DNA of 64,000 nt, taken from Actinomyces qiguomingii. Lineage in GTDB: Bacteria > Actinomycetota > Actinomycetes > Actinomycetales > Actinomycetaceae. The DNA lies in contig NZ_CP025228.1 of NCBI RefSeq assembly GCF_004102025.1, positions 1,116,001 to 1,180,000 on the forward strand. Reading direction: 5' to 3'. Below are positions 26,005 through 34,051 of this stretch, one piece after another; the stretch's first letter is position 1, and each line of letters starts with the position of its first letter. The translations under genes and the position numbers were made by a program. The notes below the pieces were generated by a model. The model saw nothing but the letters and a program-made list of their open reading frames with translations, did no database searches and was not told the origin of the DNA.

Positions 26005-28080
26005 GTGATCGAGACCGAGGCGCCCAGCAGCCCTGAGGGCGCCGGCGATAGCGAATCGGCCCGACCGGGAGAGGCGGACGGGGGCGGCGCGGACCGCTCC
26101 CAGGCCGCGCTGGCCGCCGCCGTCACAGCGCTCGGTGGCCGCCCCCGGGAGGGACAGACGGAGATGACCCGTCGCGTGGCCCGCGCCATTGGCTCCGGAA
26201 TCCACCTGCTGGTCCAGGCAGGCACCGGCACCGGCAAGTCACTGGCCTACCTGGTACCCGCCATGGTTCACGCCGTCGACGCCGGTGAGCGTGCGGTTGT
26301 GTCCACCGCCACCCTGGCCCTGCAGCGCCAGGTGCTGACCAAGGATGCCCCACTGGCCGCCGACGCCGTCGAAGGGGTCACGGGCATCCGACCCGTGGTC
26401 GCCCTGCTCAAGGGCTGGCAGAACTACCTGTGCCGCCACCGCCTGGCCGGCGGCTATCCCGATGACGACGCCGACACCCTCTTCTCAGCCGCAGTGGCCA
26501 CCCCCCGCGCCCGTATAGGTGAGGGCGCCGAGCAGAGCCTGGGCGAGCAGGTGGTGCGGCTGCGCGAGTGGGCCGAACAGACCGACACCGGCGACCGGGA
26601 TGACCTGGTGCCTGGCGTTTCCGATCGCGCCTGGGCGCAAGCATCCGTCAACGCAGCCGAGTGCCTGGGCGCCAAATGTCCCCTACATGACGAGTGCTTC
26701 CCCGTACTCGCGCGCGCCGCGGCCGCTAAGGCGGATGTGGTGGTTACCAATCACGCCATGCTCGGCATTGCGGTGGCCGGTAATCCCGGGGTACTGCCTG
26801 AGCACGAGGTACTGGTGATCGATGAGGCCCATGAACTGGCAGACCGGGTGCGCTCCCAAGGCACCGCCAGCCTGTCGGCGGCGGCTGTTGCGCGCGTGGC
26901 CACCACCGCCCGGCGCCACGCCGGCGTATTGGTCAACGAACTGGAGGAGGTCGGACAGAATCTGCAGCTGGCCCTGGCGGACCTGCCCGATGGGCGTCTT
27001 GCCAATGGGCTGCCGCCCGCGCTCGCGGACGCCCTCACCGTGTTGGAGGCGGCCTGCCGGCAGGTGCTTACCGACGTGCGCGAGGTCGCCCGCGCGGCGA
27101 ACCAGGGCGGCGGGCAGGTGACCGGTGACGCCGGGGGAGTGGCGCTGGCCCGCACCGCCGTGGCGGATATGACCGAAGTTGTGGAACGCATGACCTCAGA
27201 CTCGGTGGCCCGGCGGCGCGACGTGGCCTGGGTTGAGCGACCGCGCATGGGCCAAGAGCCACCCCGGTTGACGCTGGCACCCATAGATGTGGCCGGTTCG
27301 GTGGCTGACACGCTGCTGGCCGACCGGGCCGCAGTACTCACCTCCGCCACCCTCGCCCTGGGCGGCAGCTTCAACCCGATGGCGGCCGCCCTCGGGCTGA
27401 CATTGGTCGACTCCGGGTGGGAAGGGCTCGACGTCGGCACTCCCTTCGATTATGCACGCCAGGGGATCCTGTACACCCCCACCCACCTGCCTCGGCCCGG
27501 GGTGGGTATCTCGCAGGCCACCCTGGAGGAGGTGGTGGCCCTGGCCCGCGCCAGTCGCGGCGGCATGCTCGGGCTGTTCTCCTCCCGGCGAGCCGCCGAG
27601 GAGGCCGCCGCGGTGCTGCGCGAGCGCACCGAGTTGACCATTTTCGCCCAGGGGGAGGACCGGTTGCCCACACTGGTGGAGGCCTTCGCAGCCGATGAGG
27701 ACGCCTGCCTGGTGGGGACCCTGTCGCTGTGGCAGGGGGTGGATGTGCCCGGACGCACCTGTCGGCTGGTGGTAATCGATCGGATCCCCTTCCCCCGACC
27801 CGATGACCCGGTAGCCCAGGCACGCAGTGAGGCCGTCACTGCCGCGGGCGGCAACGGCTTCATGACCGTCTCGGCCACCCACGCCGCCTTGCTGCTGGCG
27901 CAGGGCGCCGGGCGACTGGTGCGGCGGGCTGAGGATCGCGGTGTCGTCGCCGTCCTGGACCCGCGGCTGCGCACCGCCCGCTACGGGACTTTCCTGGCCC
28001 GCTCCATGCCGCCGCTGTGGCCCACTCGGGATCGTGACGTCGTTCTGGGGGCATTGGAACGGCTGGCAGCCACTACCTGA
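26005..28080 (+). CDS. ATP-dependent helicase, DinG/XPD type
   Basis: A 691-aa superfamily 2 helicase. Walker A is QAGTGTGKS (about 72-79) and the DEAH box lies at about 273-276. Four cysteines between them (NYLCRH, AECLGAKC, HDEC) fit the Fe-S cluster of the DinG/XPD family, so it is likely a 5'-3' DNA helicase that resolves damaged or structured DNA. Motif VI appears as QGAGRLVRRAED. The GTG start is 5 nt after the hflX stop, with weak complementarity to 16S rRNA, so translation is probably coupled. In relatives lexA follows; here 5 kb of accessory DNA intervenes. Confidence 0.92.
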   Translation: MIETEAPSSPEGAGDSESARPGEADGGGADRSQAALAAAVTALGGRPREGQTEMTRRVARAIGSGIHLLVQAGTGTGKSLAYLVPAMVHAVDAGERAVVSTATLALQRQVLTKDAPLAADAVEGVTGIRPVVALLKGWQNYLCRHRLAGGYPDDDADTLFSAAVATPRARIGEGAEQSLGEQVVRLREWAEQTDTGDRDDLVPGVSDRAWAQASVNAAECLGAKCPLHDECFPVLARAAAAKADVVVTNHAMLGIAVAGNPGVLPEHEVLVIDEAHELADRVRSQGTASLSAAAVARVATTARRHAGVLVNELEEVGQNLQLALADLPDGRLANGLPPALADALTVLEAACRQVLTDVREVARAANQGGGQVTGDAGGVALARTAVADMTEVVERMTSDSVARRRDVAWVERPRMGQEPPRLTLAPIDVAGSVADTLLADRAAVLTSATLALGGSFNPMAAALGLTLVDSGWEGLDVGTPFDYARQGILYTPTHLPRPGVGISQATLEEVVALARASRGGMLGLFSSRRAAEEAAAVLRERTELTIFAQGEDRLPTLVEAFAADEDACLVGTLSLWQGVDVPGRTCRLVVIDRIPFPRPDDPVAQARSEAVTAAGGNGFMTVSATHAALLLAQGAGRLVRRAEDRGVVAVLDPRLRTARYGTFLARSMPPLWPTRDRDVVLGALERLAATT

Positions 28081-28171
28081 CCTGAGCCGTGCCGGTTTAG
28101 AGCCCGCAGGGTTCAGTCAGTGATGACTTGCCGGACGGTCTGAGCGAGTTGGTTTGAGTGATGCGGTGGCC

Positions 28172-28390
28172 TTAGCTGGTGATGGTGAGTTCTTTGAGCG
28201 GCCTGGGCCCGCGCACGAGCCGCCTTATGCTCATCCCGGCGGCATTTTGTAGGTGGCGGACGGGCGAGCCGCGACGCCGCCACCACTGTCAGGCGGGCCT
28301 GGATGGCGTCTCAGGTGTGTGGTGCAAGGAGCGATGGATGGCCAGGCTGTGCTCGCTCATGCGTAAGTGACTGCAGCCGCACATCGACTT
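28172..28390 (-). pseudogene. Decayed 3' end of an IS4/IS1634-type transposase
   Basis: The minus strand encodes, across frameshifts, pieces typical of the C terminus of these transposases: EHSLAIHRSLHHTPE, then DAIQARLTVV, then RHLQNAAGMSIRRLVRGPRP and LKELTITS before a TAA. Only the last 70 or so codons remain and the frame shifts at least twice. The catalytic core is missing. It is a relic of an insertion between the helicase gene and ldh. Confidence 0.6.
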
Positions 28391-28969
28391 CTAGCGACTC
28401 TACTAGCTGTTCGGGTGTGGGGGTGTGGGCGTGGTGGGTGGTGGGTGTGGGGTGTGTTGGGTGCTCGCTCCGTCATGGTGCCGTGGGTTACGTCGGTTGA
28501 CTGTTGGGTGCGCTCCTTCGGTGTCTGCTACGCCGGTTAGACTTGTGTTGAAGGGTTTTGAGTCCTTCAGCAAAGACCTAAGTGGCGTACTACAGCATGA
28601 ACCGGCGTAGTAGGTGACTCCGGCCTCTGGCGTCGAGGCTTGGTTGGTTCCTGCTCATGGCCTTTGGGTGTAGCTGAAGCGTCCGATTCCCGCGAACGCC
28701 TCGCCGCGGGCGGTCGGCATCGGTTAGGTTGGCAAGTGGTGGGGGGGCGGTAACCAGGTGCCCGGGTTGGCCGGGCCGCCGAGACGAGTGCCCAGTTCCC
28801 CCGCGGCTGGGCGTTTTCATGGGATACCAGGCCATCACAGCACCCCCTGTGCCGAGTGCTGAATCAGCCTGAATGTAGGCCGGACCCAGGCCCAGCACAA
28901 GCGCACCCAGCTCCGATGAAAGACCGAGCCCGGGTTGAATTCGGCTCTTCCGGTCGAGCCGTGTTCGCC
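28391..28969. other. Gene-free accessory DNA
   Basis: G/T-rich sequence with (GTGG)n-like simple stretches near 28.41-28.46 kb and no supportable gene on either strand. Short frames lack ribosome binding sites and recognisable products. Confidence 0.5.
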
Positions 28970-29069
28970 GAGTTCGGTCGTTATTACCATCGAGTTCGGT
29001 AGATATGACGATCGAGTTCGGTCGAAATAACCGTCGAGTTCGGTAGATATGACGATCGAGTTCGGTTGG
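28970..29069. repeat. 22-bp tandem array F, four and a half units
   Basis: Units alternate in sequence: GAGTTCGGTCG-type units (1 and 3) and GAGTTCGGTAGATATGACG-type units (2 and 4), so the higher-order period is 44 bp. A truncated fifth unit runs into the linker of element E2. Confidence 0.93.
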
Positions 29070-29089
29070 TGGGGTTGGCGGGGTGGGGG

Positions 29090-29216
29090 AAGTGTCCGGA
29101 TTCGGCACGAACGATGTTCCCCTGCCCGACGTCGCTCACCAGGTCTGCATGGTTCCAATGAGTCTGAGGGCGCCTGTTGGGAGGGGTGGGGTGTTTGTGC
29201 CGATTCTGGACACTTT
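29090..29216. mobile_element. 127-bp TIR element E2 (MITE-like)
   Basis: Ends AAGTGTCCGGATTCGGCAC plus GAAC and GTTTGTGCCGATTC plus TGGACACTT form inverted repeats of about 23 bp. The interior lacks a coding frame. It is the inverted homologue of E1 and is attached to array F through a G-rich linker that matches the E1 linker. Confidence 0.65.
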
Positions 29217-29464
29217 TGGCTCCCAGGTGCTGGCCTACCGCCCTGATGTGGTGGGCAAGCCAGGGCGTCTGGCCGCCGACTGGCCCCGTTGTCCGATCGG
29301 CTGGGACGTCTTTGGCGATGAACCCGCCCGCGGCCAGGCCCGGCCCGCTGGCATGCCGGGCCTGGCTGCCGGCCATGCCGGCGACGTCCGCGGCCTAGGG
29401 CATCTTGACCGTTGACCTTGGGTGCGCCGGCGTCCACGGCAACCCCACCGGCCCGAGTCAGCAC
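29217..29464. other. Gene-free DNA with a strong hairpin
   Basis: A perfect 10-bp inverted repeat (CCAGGCCCGG/CCGGGCCTGG, positions 29334-29365, 12-nt loop) is the only clear structure. No gene can be supported. Confidence 0.45.
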
Positions 29465-29615
29465 CCCCACACCCGGACCGTCTGGCTGCCGTTGGACCGA
29501 CTGGCTGCGGTTGGACCACCTGAAACGCGCTCTCAGACGGTCCAAGCGCAGTAACGCGGTCCAAGTACGCGGCCAGCAGCCGGCCGAACCCGCACCCACC
29601 ACCGCCAACACCCTC
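29465..29615 (-). repeat. TTGGACCG/CAGCCAG repeat family, copy 1
   Basis: Read on the minus strand it runs GGTGTTGGCGGTGGTGGGTG, then CTTGGACCG motifs, ACCGTCTGAGAG, and GGTCCAACGGCAGCCAG. The same order appears on the plus strand at 32.80-32.98 kb at roughly 75 percent identity by eye. Confidence 0.6.
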
Positions 29616-30116
29616 AAACCGGAAGAGCCCTATCGCACACAATAAGCAATCGGCGAACCCGGGCCGAAGAAAGAAGAAAAGAGAGCCGAAGCAACCGCTT
29701 TCGGTAATGCGACCACGTGCCAGCGCCCGAGGTATGGCTCCTGCTAAAACCGGCAGTGATAACGCGGCAGCGAGGTGGCTATAAGGCGGACGTGACCCAA
29801 AAACAATGCCAATCTGAGTGTGGAGTCAATTGTGGAAACCAACGCAAGCACAGCTAGTTGCACTGCTATGGATATGAAAGGCAAGAGCGCGTATATGTGC
29901 GCCGTTTCATGGTAGCTCTTGGGGTGTGGTTGCCCTAACCATCGTGGGTTCGATGTTGTACGATAGTTGCGATAATGTAAATAGGAATGTGGTTGACGTC
30001 ACATCGCGGTTGTGTTCGCGTCAATTCTCAGTGCGCCGTCGGGGTTGACCGCGTACGCTAGGCCGTGGGTGGGCCAGCTCACCAACCTGACAACCGTTCA
30101 GATTCGGAGGAACACA
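29616..30116. other. AT-richer upstream region of ldh
   Basis: No gene is supported. Base composition is clearly lower in GC than the surroundings (for example around 29.65-29.70 and 29.94-29.99 kb), which suggests foreign DNA or a long regulatory region. It must contain the ldh promoter; I could not settle on a -35/-10 pair or a Rex-type operator. Confidence 0.45.
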
Positions 30117-31121
30117 GTGTCAGACCCCATGATTACCAACAGTGCTCAAGGTTCGTATCCGACGGCTCGCTCCGGCCGTCCCTCCAAGGTCGCTATCATC
30201 GGCGCTGGCGCGGTTGGGTCCACGCTCGCCTACGCCTGTGTCACCAAGGGCGTCGCTCGAGAGATCGTCTTGCAGGACATCGTCAAGGAGAAGGTTGAGG
30301 CTGAGGCTCTCGACATCGCCCAAGGTATCCAGTTCACCTCCGCCGGCGCTGTCTCCGGCTCGGACGACCCGGAGATCTGCCGCGACGCGGACGTCGTGGC
30401 CATCACTGCCGGCGCCAAGCAGAAGCCCGGCCAGTCCCGCCTCGAGCTAGCCGGCGCCACCGTCGGCATTATGGAGAAGATCCTTCCCAAGCTCGTAGAG
30501 GTGGCTCCGAACGCGATCTTCCTGCTGGTGGCCAACCCGGTAGACGTGGTCACCTACTGTGCCAAGAAGATCACTGGTCTACCCGAGAATCAGATCTTCG
30601 GCTCCGGCACCGTCCTGGACACCGCCCGCATGCGGTACTTGGTGTCCCTGGAGACCGGCACCGCGACCCAGAACATCCACGGTTACATCGCCGGTGAGCA
30701 CGGCGACTCAGAGGTCGCCCTGTGGTCCTCCACCGAGATTGGCGGCGTGCCGGTCACCCAGTGGGGCAAGACCCTGGACGGCGGCGTATTCGATCAGGCC
30801 AAGCGTGACCGCATCGCCCACGATGTGGTCCGCTCCGCCTACCGCATCATTGAGGGCAAGGGTGCAACCAACTATGCCGTCGGCCTGGCCGTTTCCCGTA
30901 TCATCGGCGCCATCCTCAACGACGAGCAGCGCGTGTTGACCATCTCGCCGCTGCTGGATAACTGGCACGGTATCTCCGACGTGTGCATGGCGGTGCCCAC
31001 CATCGTTGGCCGCGAGGGCGCCGGGCGTCGTTTGGAGCTGCCGTTAACGCTCGATGAGCGCGACCGGCTGACTGCCTCCGCCGAGCGCCTGCGCGAGGTG
31101 GCTCGCGGTCTGGGCTACTAA
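30117..31121 (+). CDS. ldh: L-lactate dehydrogenase
   Basis: A 334-aa NAD-dependent dehydrogenase that reduces pyruvate to L-lactate in fermentation. The Rossmann motif GAGAVGS is at about 29-35, the catalytic His is in AGEHGDSE (about 195), and SGTVLDTARMR carries the substrate-binding Arg. Hallmarks match LDH rather than malate dehydrogenase. The start is the GTG with GGAGGA 5 nt upstream; an upstream in-frame ATG gives unconserved sequence. A strong terminator follows. The gene lies in accessory DNA between two insertion-sequence relics. Activation by fructose-1,6-bisphosphate is typical of the family but not shown here. Confidence 0.95.
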   Translation: MSDPMITNSAQGSYPTARSGRPSKVAIIGAGAVGSTLAYACVTKGVAREIVLQDIVKEKVEAEALDIAQGIQFTSAGAVSGSDDPEICRDADVVAITAGAKQKPGQSRLELAGATVGIMEKILPKLVEVAPNAIFLLVANPVDVVTYCAKKITGLPENQIFGSGTVLDTARMRYLVSLETGTATQNIHGYIAGEHGDSEVALWSSTEIGGVPVTQWGKTLDGGVFDQAKRDRIAHDVVRSAYRIIEGKGATNYAVGLAVSRIIGAILNDEQRVLTISPLLDNWHGISDVCMAVPTIVGREGAGRRLELPLTLDERDRLTASAERLREVARGLGY

Positions 31122-31210
31122 TCCGGCAGGCAAAGCCGAGGAGTGTGTGCGTCCGCGGGAGCCTTGGCGTTGGCTTCGGCCTGATACATCACAGTCATTG
31201 GCCGGAAGGT

Positions 31211-31249
31211 AAAGGAGGGTTCGACTCCGGTGGGGTCGGACCCTCCTTT
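31211..31249 (+). terminator. Terminator hairpin of ldh
   Basis: AAAGGAGGGT pairs with ACCCTCCTTT over 10 bp, and the inner CGACTCC/GGGGTCG extends the stem to about 17 pairs. The 3' arm ends in TTTG. It is the strongest hairpin in the window. Confidence 0.9.
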
Positions 31250-31278
31250 GTGGTTTAAGGGCTCTTCGGGTATGAGGG

Positions 31279-31305
31279 CCTGGTCCATATGGGTGTGGGT
31301 GGGTG
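31279..31305. repeat. Direct repeat left of the IS3 relic
   Basis: CCTGGTCCATAT followed by GGGTGTGGGTGGGTG recurs with two differences at 32778-32805 on the other side of the insertion sequence. Too long to be a target duplication; it is part of the repeat family present on both sides. Confidence 0.6.
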
Positions 31306-31395
31306 CCGATCGGACGGCCAGACGGGCCTTGACCCTGTTTGTTGGACACGCTGATTCCGGCCCTGCGGGGCTGGGGAGAGCGAGATGATCTGACT

Positions 31396-31776
31396 ATGGT
31401 TATGAAGAGTTACTCGGCAGGAGCTTGCGTCGTCAGGCGGTGGACTTGTACGAGACGACACCGGGGGCGATGCGTGCGCGGCATCGCCCAGGACCTGGGG
31501 GTCTGCCGGGGCACGCTGCGCGGCTGGCTGCACCGGTGGGGCACCGGAGGTAAGACCGGTCCGGATGGGGCACCGGCCCCCAGCCCGCTCAAACCCAAGA
31601 CCGACCTCGGGGACAGGACCGGGACCCAGCCGCCAGCCGAGGAGTCGATGGAGGAGCGGGTCGCCCGCCTGGAGGCGGAGAACGCCGCCCTGCGGGCGGA
31701 GCGGGCCAAGCTGACCCGGGAGCGGGAGATCTTGCAGCAGGCGGCCAAGTATTTCGCGGGGGAGACGATCTGGTGA
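31396..31776 (+). pseudogene. IS3-family transposase orfA (frameshifted)
   Basis: The product has an N-terminal helix-turn-helix (IAQDLGVCRGTLRGWLHRWG) and a C-terminal leucine-zipper-like coiled coil (ERVARLEAENAALRAE then KLTREREILQQAAKYF), as expected for IS3 orfA. The stretch ACVVRRWTCTRRHRGRCVRG is in the wrong frame: one base in, LRRQAVDLYETTPGAMRA appears, which is the usual sequence. Two compensating single-base insertions explain it. The helix-turn-helix start is therefore damaged though the frame is open to the stop. The orfB GTG overlaps the orfA stop. Confidence 0.75.
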
Positions 31777-32724
31777 GCCGCTTCCAGTTCGTCGCCGACC
31801 ATGCAGCCACCCATGGGGCGGGAGCGGCTTTGTGAGTTGCTGGAGGTAGCCCGCTCCTCCTACTACGCCTGGAAGGCAGGTGCTCCCAACAGGGCGCAGC
31901 GGGCGGCGGCAGATGCCGCCCTGACCGAGCGGATACGGGCCATCAATGCCGGTGACCGGGCCATGGGCGCTCCCAGGACCCGCCGCCGAACCAGGCGACC
32001 AGCAGGCCGAGTCCGGCGGGAGCAGGATCAACCGCAAGGCGGGTTGCCCGCCTGATGCGGGCCGGCGGCATTGTGGGGGTGCCGCAAGCGGCGCCGGGTG
32101 CGTACCACTGTCCCGGACCAGGCGGCGTCCAAGGTATCCCGACCTGCTGGGGCGGGACTACCGCCGCCGATGCCCCCAACCGCAAGTACGTGGGCGACAT
32201 TCCCCCACTGCGTGGGAGGTGCCCCCACCTATCTGCCGCTGGCTGACGGGAGCAACCTGTATCTGGCCACCGTCATCGACTGCTACAGCAGGCGCCTGGT
32301 CGGCTGGGCTGTGCGCGACCACATGCGCACCAGCCTCGTCGTCGACGCCCTACAGGCTGCCGCGCGTGAGCGCGGGAGCCTTAAAGGGGCTGTCTTCCAT
32401 TCCGACCACGGCAGCGTCTACACGTCTTCGGCGTTTCACAAGGCCTGCAAGGACCTTGGGGTTACCCAGTCGATGGGTGCGGTGGGCACCAGCGCCAACC
32501 AGCGCCCTGGCGGAGTCCTTCAATGCCGCGTTCAAGCGGGAAGTGCTCATGGACCAACGCGCCTGGCCCGACGAGACCACCTGCCGCCGTCAGGCGTTCC
32601 GGTGGCTGACCCGCAACAAACACCGTCCGCAGACACTCCTACTGCCAGAACCTGCCCCCGAACACTTACGAGAACCACTACACACCCGCGACGCCAGCCA
32701 CTATGCTGGAACACGCCGCATGAA
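31773..32724 (+). pseudogene. IS3-family transposase orfB (several frameshifts)
   Basis: Segments of a DDE integrase-type transposase are spread over all three frames: ERLCELLEVARSSYYAWKAG, later NLYLATVIDCYSRRLVGWAV with the second catalytic Asp, AVFHSDHGSVYTSSAF, and LAESFNAAFKREVLMDQR with the catalytic Glu in another frame. At least six frame changes and a 25-bp insertion separate them, so no functional protein can be made. The remaining similarity shows that decay is fairly recent. Confidence 0.8.
32202..32226. repeat. 25-bp palindromic insert within the transposase relic
   Basis: CCCCCACTGCGTGGGAGGTG plus CCCCC interrupts the transposase exactly between the codons for GDI and TYLPLADG. 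It is an imperfect palindrome (CCCAC/GTGGG at its left). Short GC-rich palindromes of similar form are widespread between genes in Streptomyces and relatives. Confidence 0.6.
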
Positions 32725-32797
32725 CCAAACCCTCGTGTCCACAAAACAGGGGCAAGCCCCGACCACGCGAGTTTGCGCCTGGTCCATATTGGGTATG

Positions 32798-32975
32798 GGT
32801 GGGTGTTGGCGGTGGTGGGTGTGGGCCCGGTTGGCTGCCGGCGTCGCGCTTGGACCGCGTCCCTGTGCTTGGACCGCGTCCCTGTGCTTGGACCGCGTCC
32901 CTGTGCTTGAACCGTCTGAGAGTGTGTTCCAGATGGTCTATTCGCAGCCCGGAGGTCCATCCGCAGCCGGGCGCT
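32798..32975 (+). repeat. TTGGACCG/CAGCCAG repeat family, copy 2
   Basis: Starts GGGTGGGTGTTGGCGGTGG and includes a 19-bp unit, CTTGGACCGCGTCCCTGTG, repeated three times in perfect tandem (32849-32905). It then runs through CTTGAACCGTCTGAGAGTG to CCGCAGCCGG. It is the inverted relative of copy 1. No gene is present between the IS relic and lexA. Confidence 0.65.
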
Positions 32976-33070
32976 GTAGTCGAAGGTCGGGCGGCGCACG
33001 CGTTCGCGCCGACACCCATATCCCATAACCCGCATACGGGGGACGTGAGGGGGCGTCCGGCGGATGCCTA

Positions 33071-33832
33071 CTATAGGGACCGCAGTACCGTGACTACCTT
33101 GCCCATGATCGTGGCCGCATCGCCGGGGATAGGGGCGTAGTCGGGGTTGCGTGGCAGCAGCCACTGGTGGCCGTCTTTGCGGGAGAGTACCTTGACCGTG
33201 GCGGAGGCGCCGTCGACGTCGTCGACCATCGCGGCCACGACGTCGCCGTTGTCTGCATCCGGTTGAGCACGTACGACCACCCAGTCGCCATCGCAGATGG
33301 CCGCATCGATCATGGAGTCGCCGTGAACCTCCAACATGAACAACTCCCCGTCGCCGGTCAGGCGTCGGGGGAGGGCCAGCACGTCCTCCACGTCCTGCTC
33401 GGCCAAAATCGGTGAACCCGCAGCGATGCGCCCCACCAGCGGCACGGCCACTGCCTCGCCGTCGGCGACGCCGGGCAGCAGCGGCAGTGAGGGTTCGGAA
33501 ACGCGTGCGGCGGGGGAAACAAAGGTGTCCGGCTCGTCCGGCGTGACCGCAGGAGTCACCACTTCCAAGGCGCGTGGTCGATTGGGATTGCGCCGCACCA
33601 GGCCGAGGCGTTCGAGCTTGTCCAGCTGATGCTTGACCGAGGAGGGGCTGGTCAAGCCCACCTGGGCGCCGATCTCTCGCATGGATGGTGGGTAACCGTG
33701 GACGGCGACGGCCTCGCGTACCGACTCATACACGGCGCGGGCGCGTGCATCCAGGCGGTGCAGTGCATCGGCGGTGGGATCGGCTGCCGTGCTCGTGTCG
33801 CGGCGGCCCGTCGGACCGGTGTTCGCGCTCAT
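33071..33832 (-). CDS. lexA: SOS-response repressor LexA
   Basis: A 253-aa repressor. The winged helix lies at about residues 28-95 ([20 protein letters not shown]). The self-cleavage site is A138-G139 in RIAAGSP, and the catalytic dyad is Ser173 (HGDSM) and Lys214 (TVKVL). The length and the acidic linker of about 40 residues are typical of actinobacterial LexA. The ATG has GAGGGA 6 nt upstream. It is divergent from the LysM gene; three LexA boxes lie between them, one nearest lexA, indicating autoregulation. Confidence 0.97.
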   Translation of the reverse strand: MSANTGPTGRRDTSTAADPTADALHRLDARARAVYESVREAVAVHGYPPSMREIGAQVGLTSPSSVKHQLDKLERLGLVRRNPNRPRALEVVTPAVTPDEPDTFVSPAARVSEPSLPLLPGVADGEAVAVPLVGRIAAGSPILAEQDVEDVLALPRRLTGDGELFMLEVHGDSMIDAAICDGDWVVVRAQPDADNGDVVAAMVDDVDGASATVKVLSRKDGHQWLLPRNPDYAPIPGDAATIMGKVVTVLRSL

Positions 33833-33956
33833 CGCCTGTCCCTCATTCCCGGGCTTCCGGCGGCTCGGGGCCGGGTGCCGGTTAAGGAGCCCGAATTCAT
33901 GTCGGTGGCCCGTGATGGCCTGGTCCCGTCAAGACTACGGCCGATCGTCCAAGTGA

Positions 33957-33972
33957 TCAAACATGTGTTCGA
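33957..33972. promoter_or_regulatory. LexA box 1 (lexA side)
   Basis: TCAAACATGTGTTCGA on the plus strand, TCGAACACATGTTTGA on the minus strand: one mismatch to the actinobacterial consensus TCGAAC-N4-GTTCGA. It is positioned to control lexA. Confidence 0.7.
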
Positions 33973-34010
33973 AAACGCTCTGGACGTGTCGGACGTGAAC
34001 CGCTAATCTA

Positions 34011-34026
34011 TCGAACAGGCGTTCGT
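34011..34026. promoter_or_regulatory. LexA box 2
   Basis: TCGAACAGGCGTTCGT, one mismatch to the consensus TCGAAC-N4-GTTCGA; it shares its last base with box 3. Confidence 0.85.
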
Positions 34027-34041
34027 CGAACGTATGTTCTA
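34026..34041. promoter_or_regulatory. LexA box 3
   Basis: TCGAACGTATGTTCTA, directly against the ribosome binding site of the LysM gene. Boxes 2 and 3 are 15 bp apart centre to centre. Confidence 0.85.
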
Positions 34042-34051
34042 GGAGGGTTTC

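Larger units (their letters stand above)
31331..32754 (+). mobile_element. Decayed IS3-family insertion sequence
   Basis: About 1.42 kb bounded by imperfect inverted repeats: left TGACCCTGTTTGTTGGACAC and, read inward from the right, TGCCCCTGTTTTGTGGACAC, both followed by G. It carries the orfA-orfB arrangement of IS3 elements, both frames damaged. I see no convincing target-site duplication. Subgroup assignment needs a database search. Confidence 0.8.

Noticed and set aside
28835..29617. 260-codon minus-strand open frame across array F and element E2
   Set aside because: It runs through repeats and a TIR element, has no start signal and no domain similarity.
29616..30116. Rex operator upstream of ldh
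   Set aside because: TTGTGGAAACC near 29.83 kb has only one half of the TTGTGAA-N4-TTCACAA palindrome.
31331..32754. Target-site duplication of the IS3 relic
   Set aside because: Bases next to the two ends do not form a convincing 3-4 bp duplication; either lost by mutation or ends are slightly misplaced.
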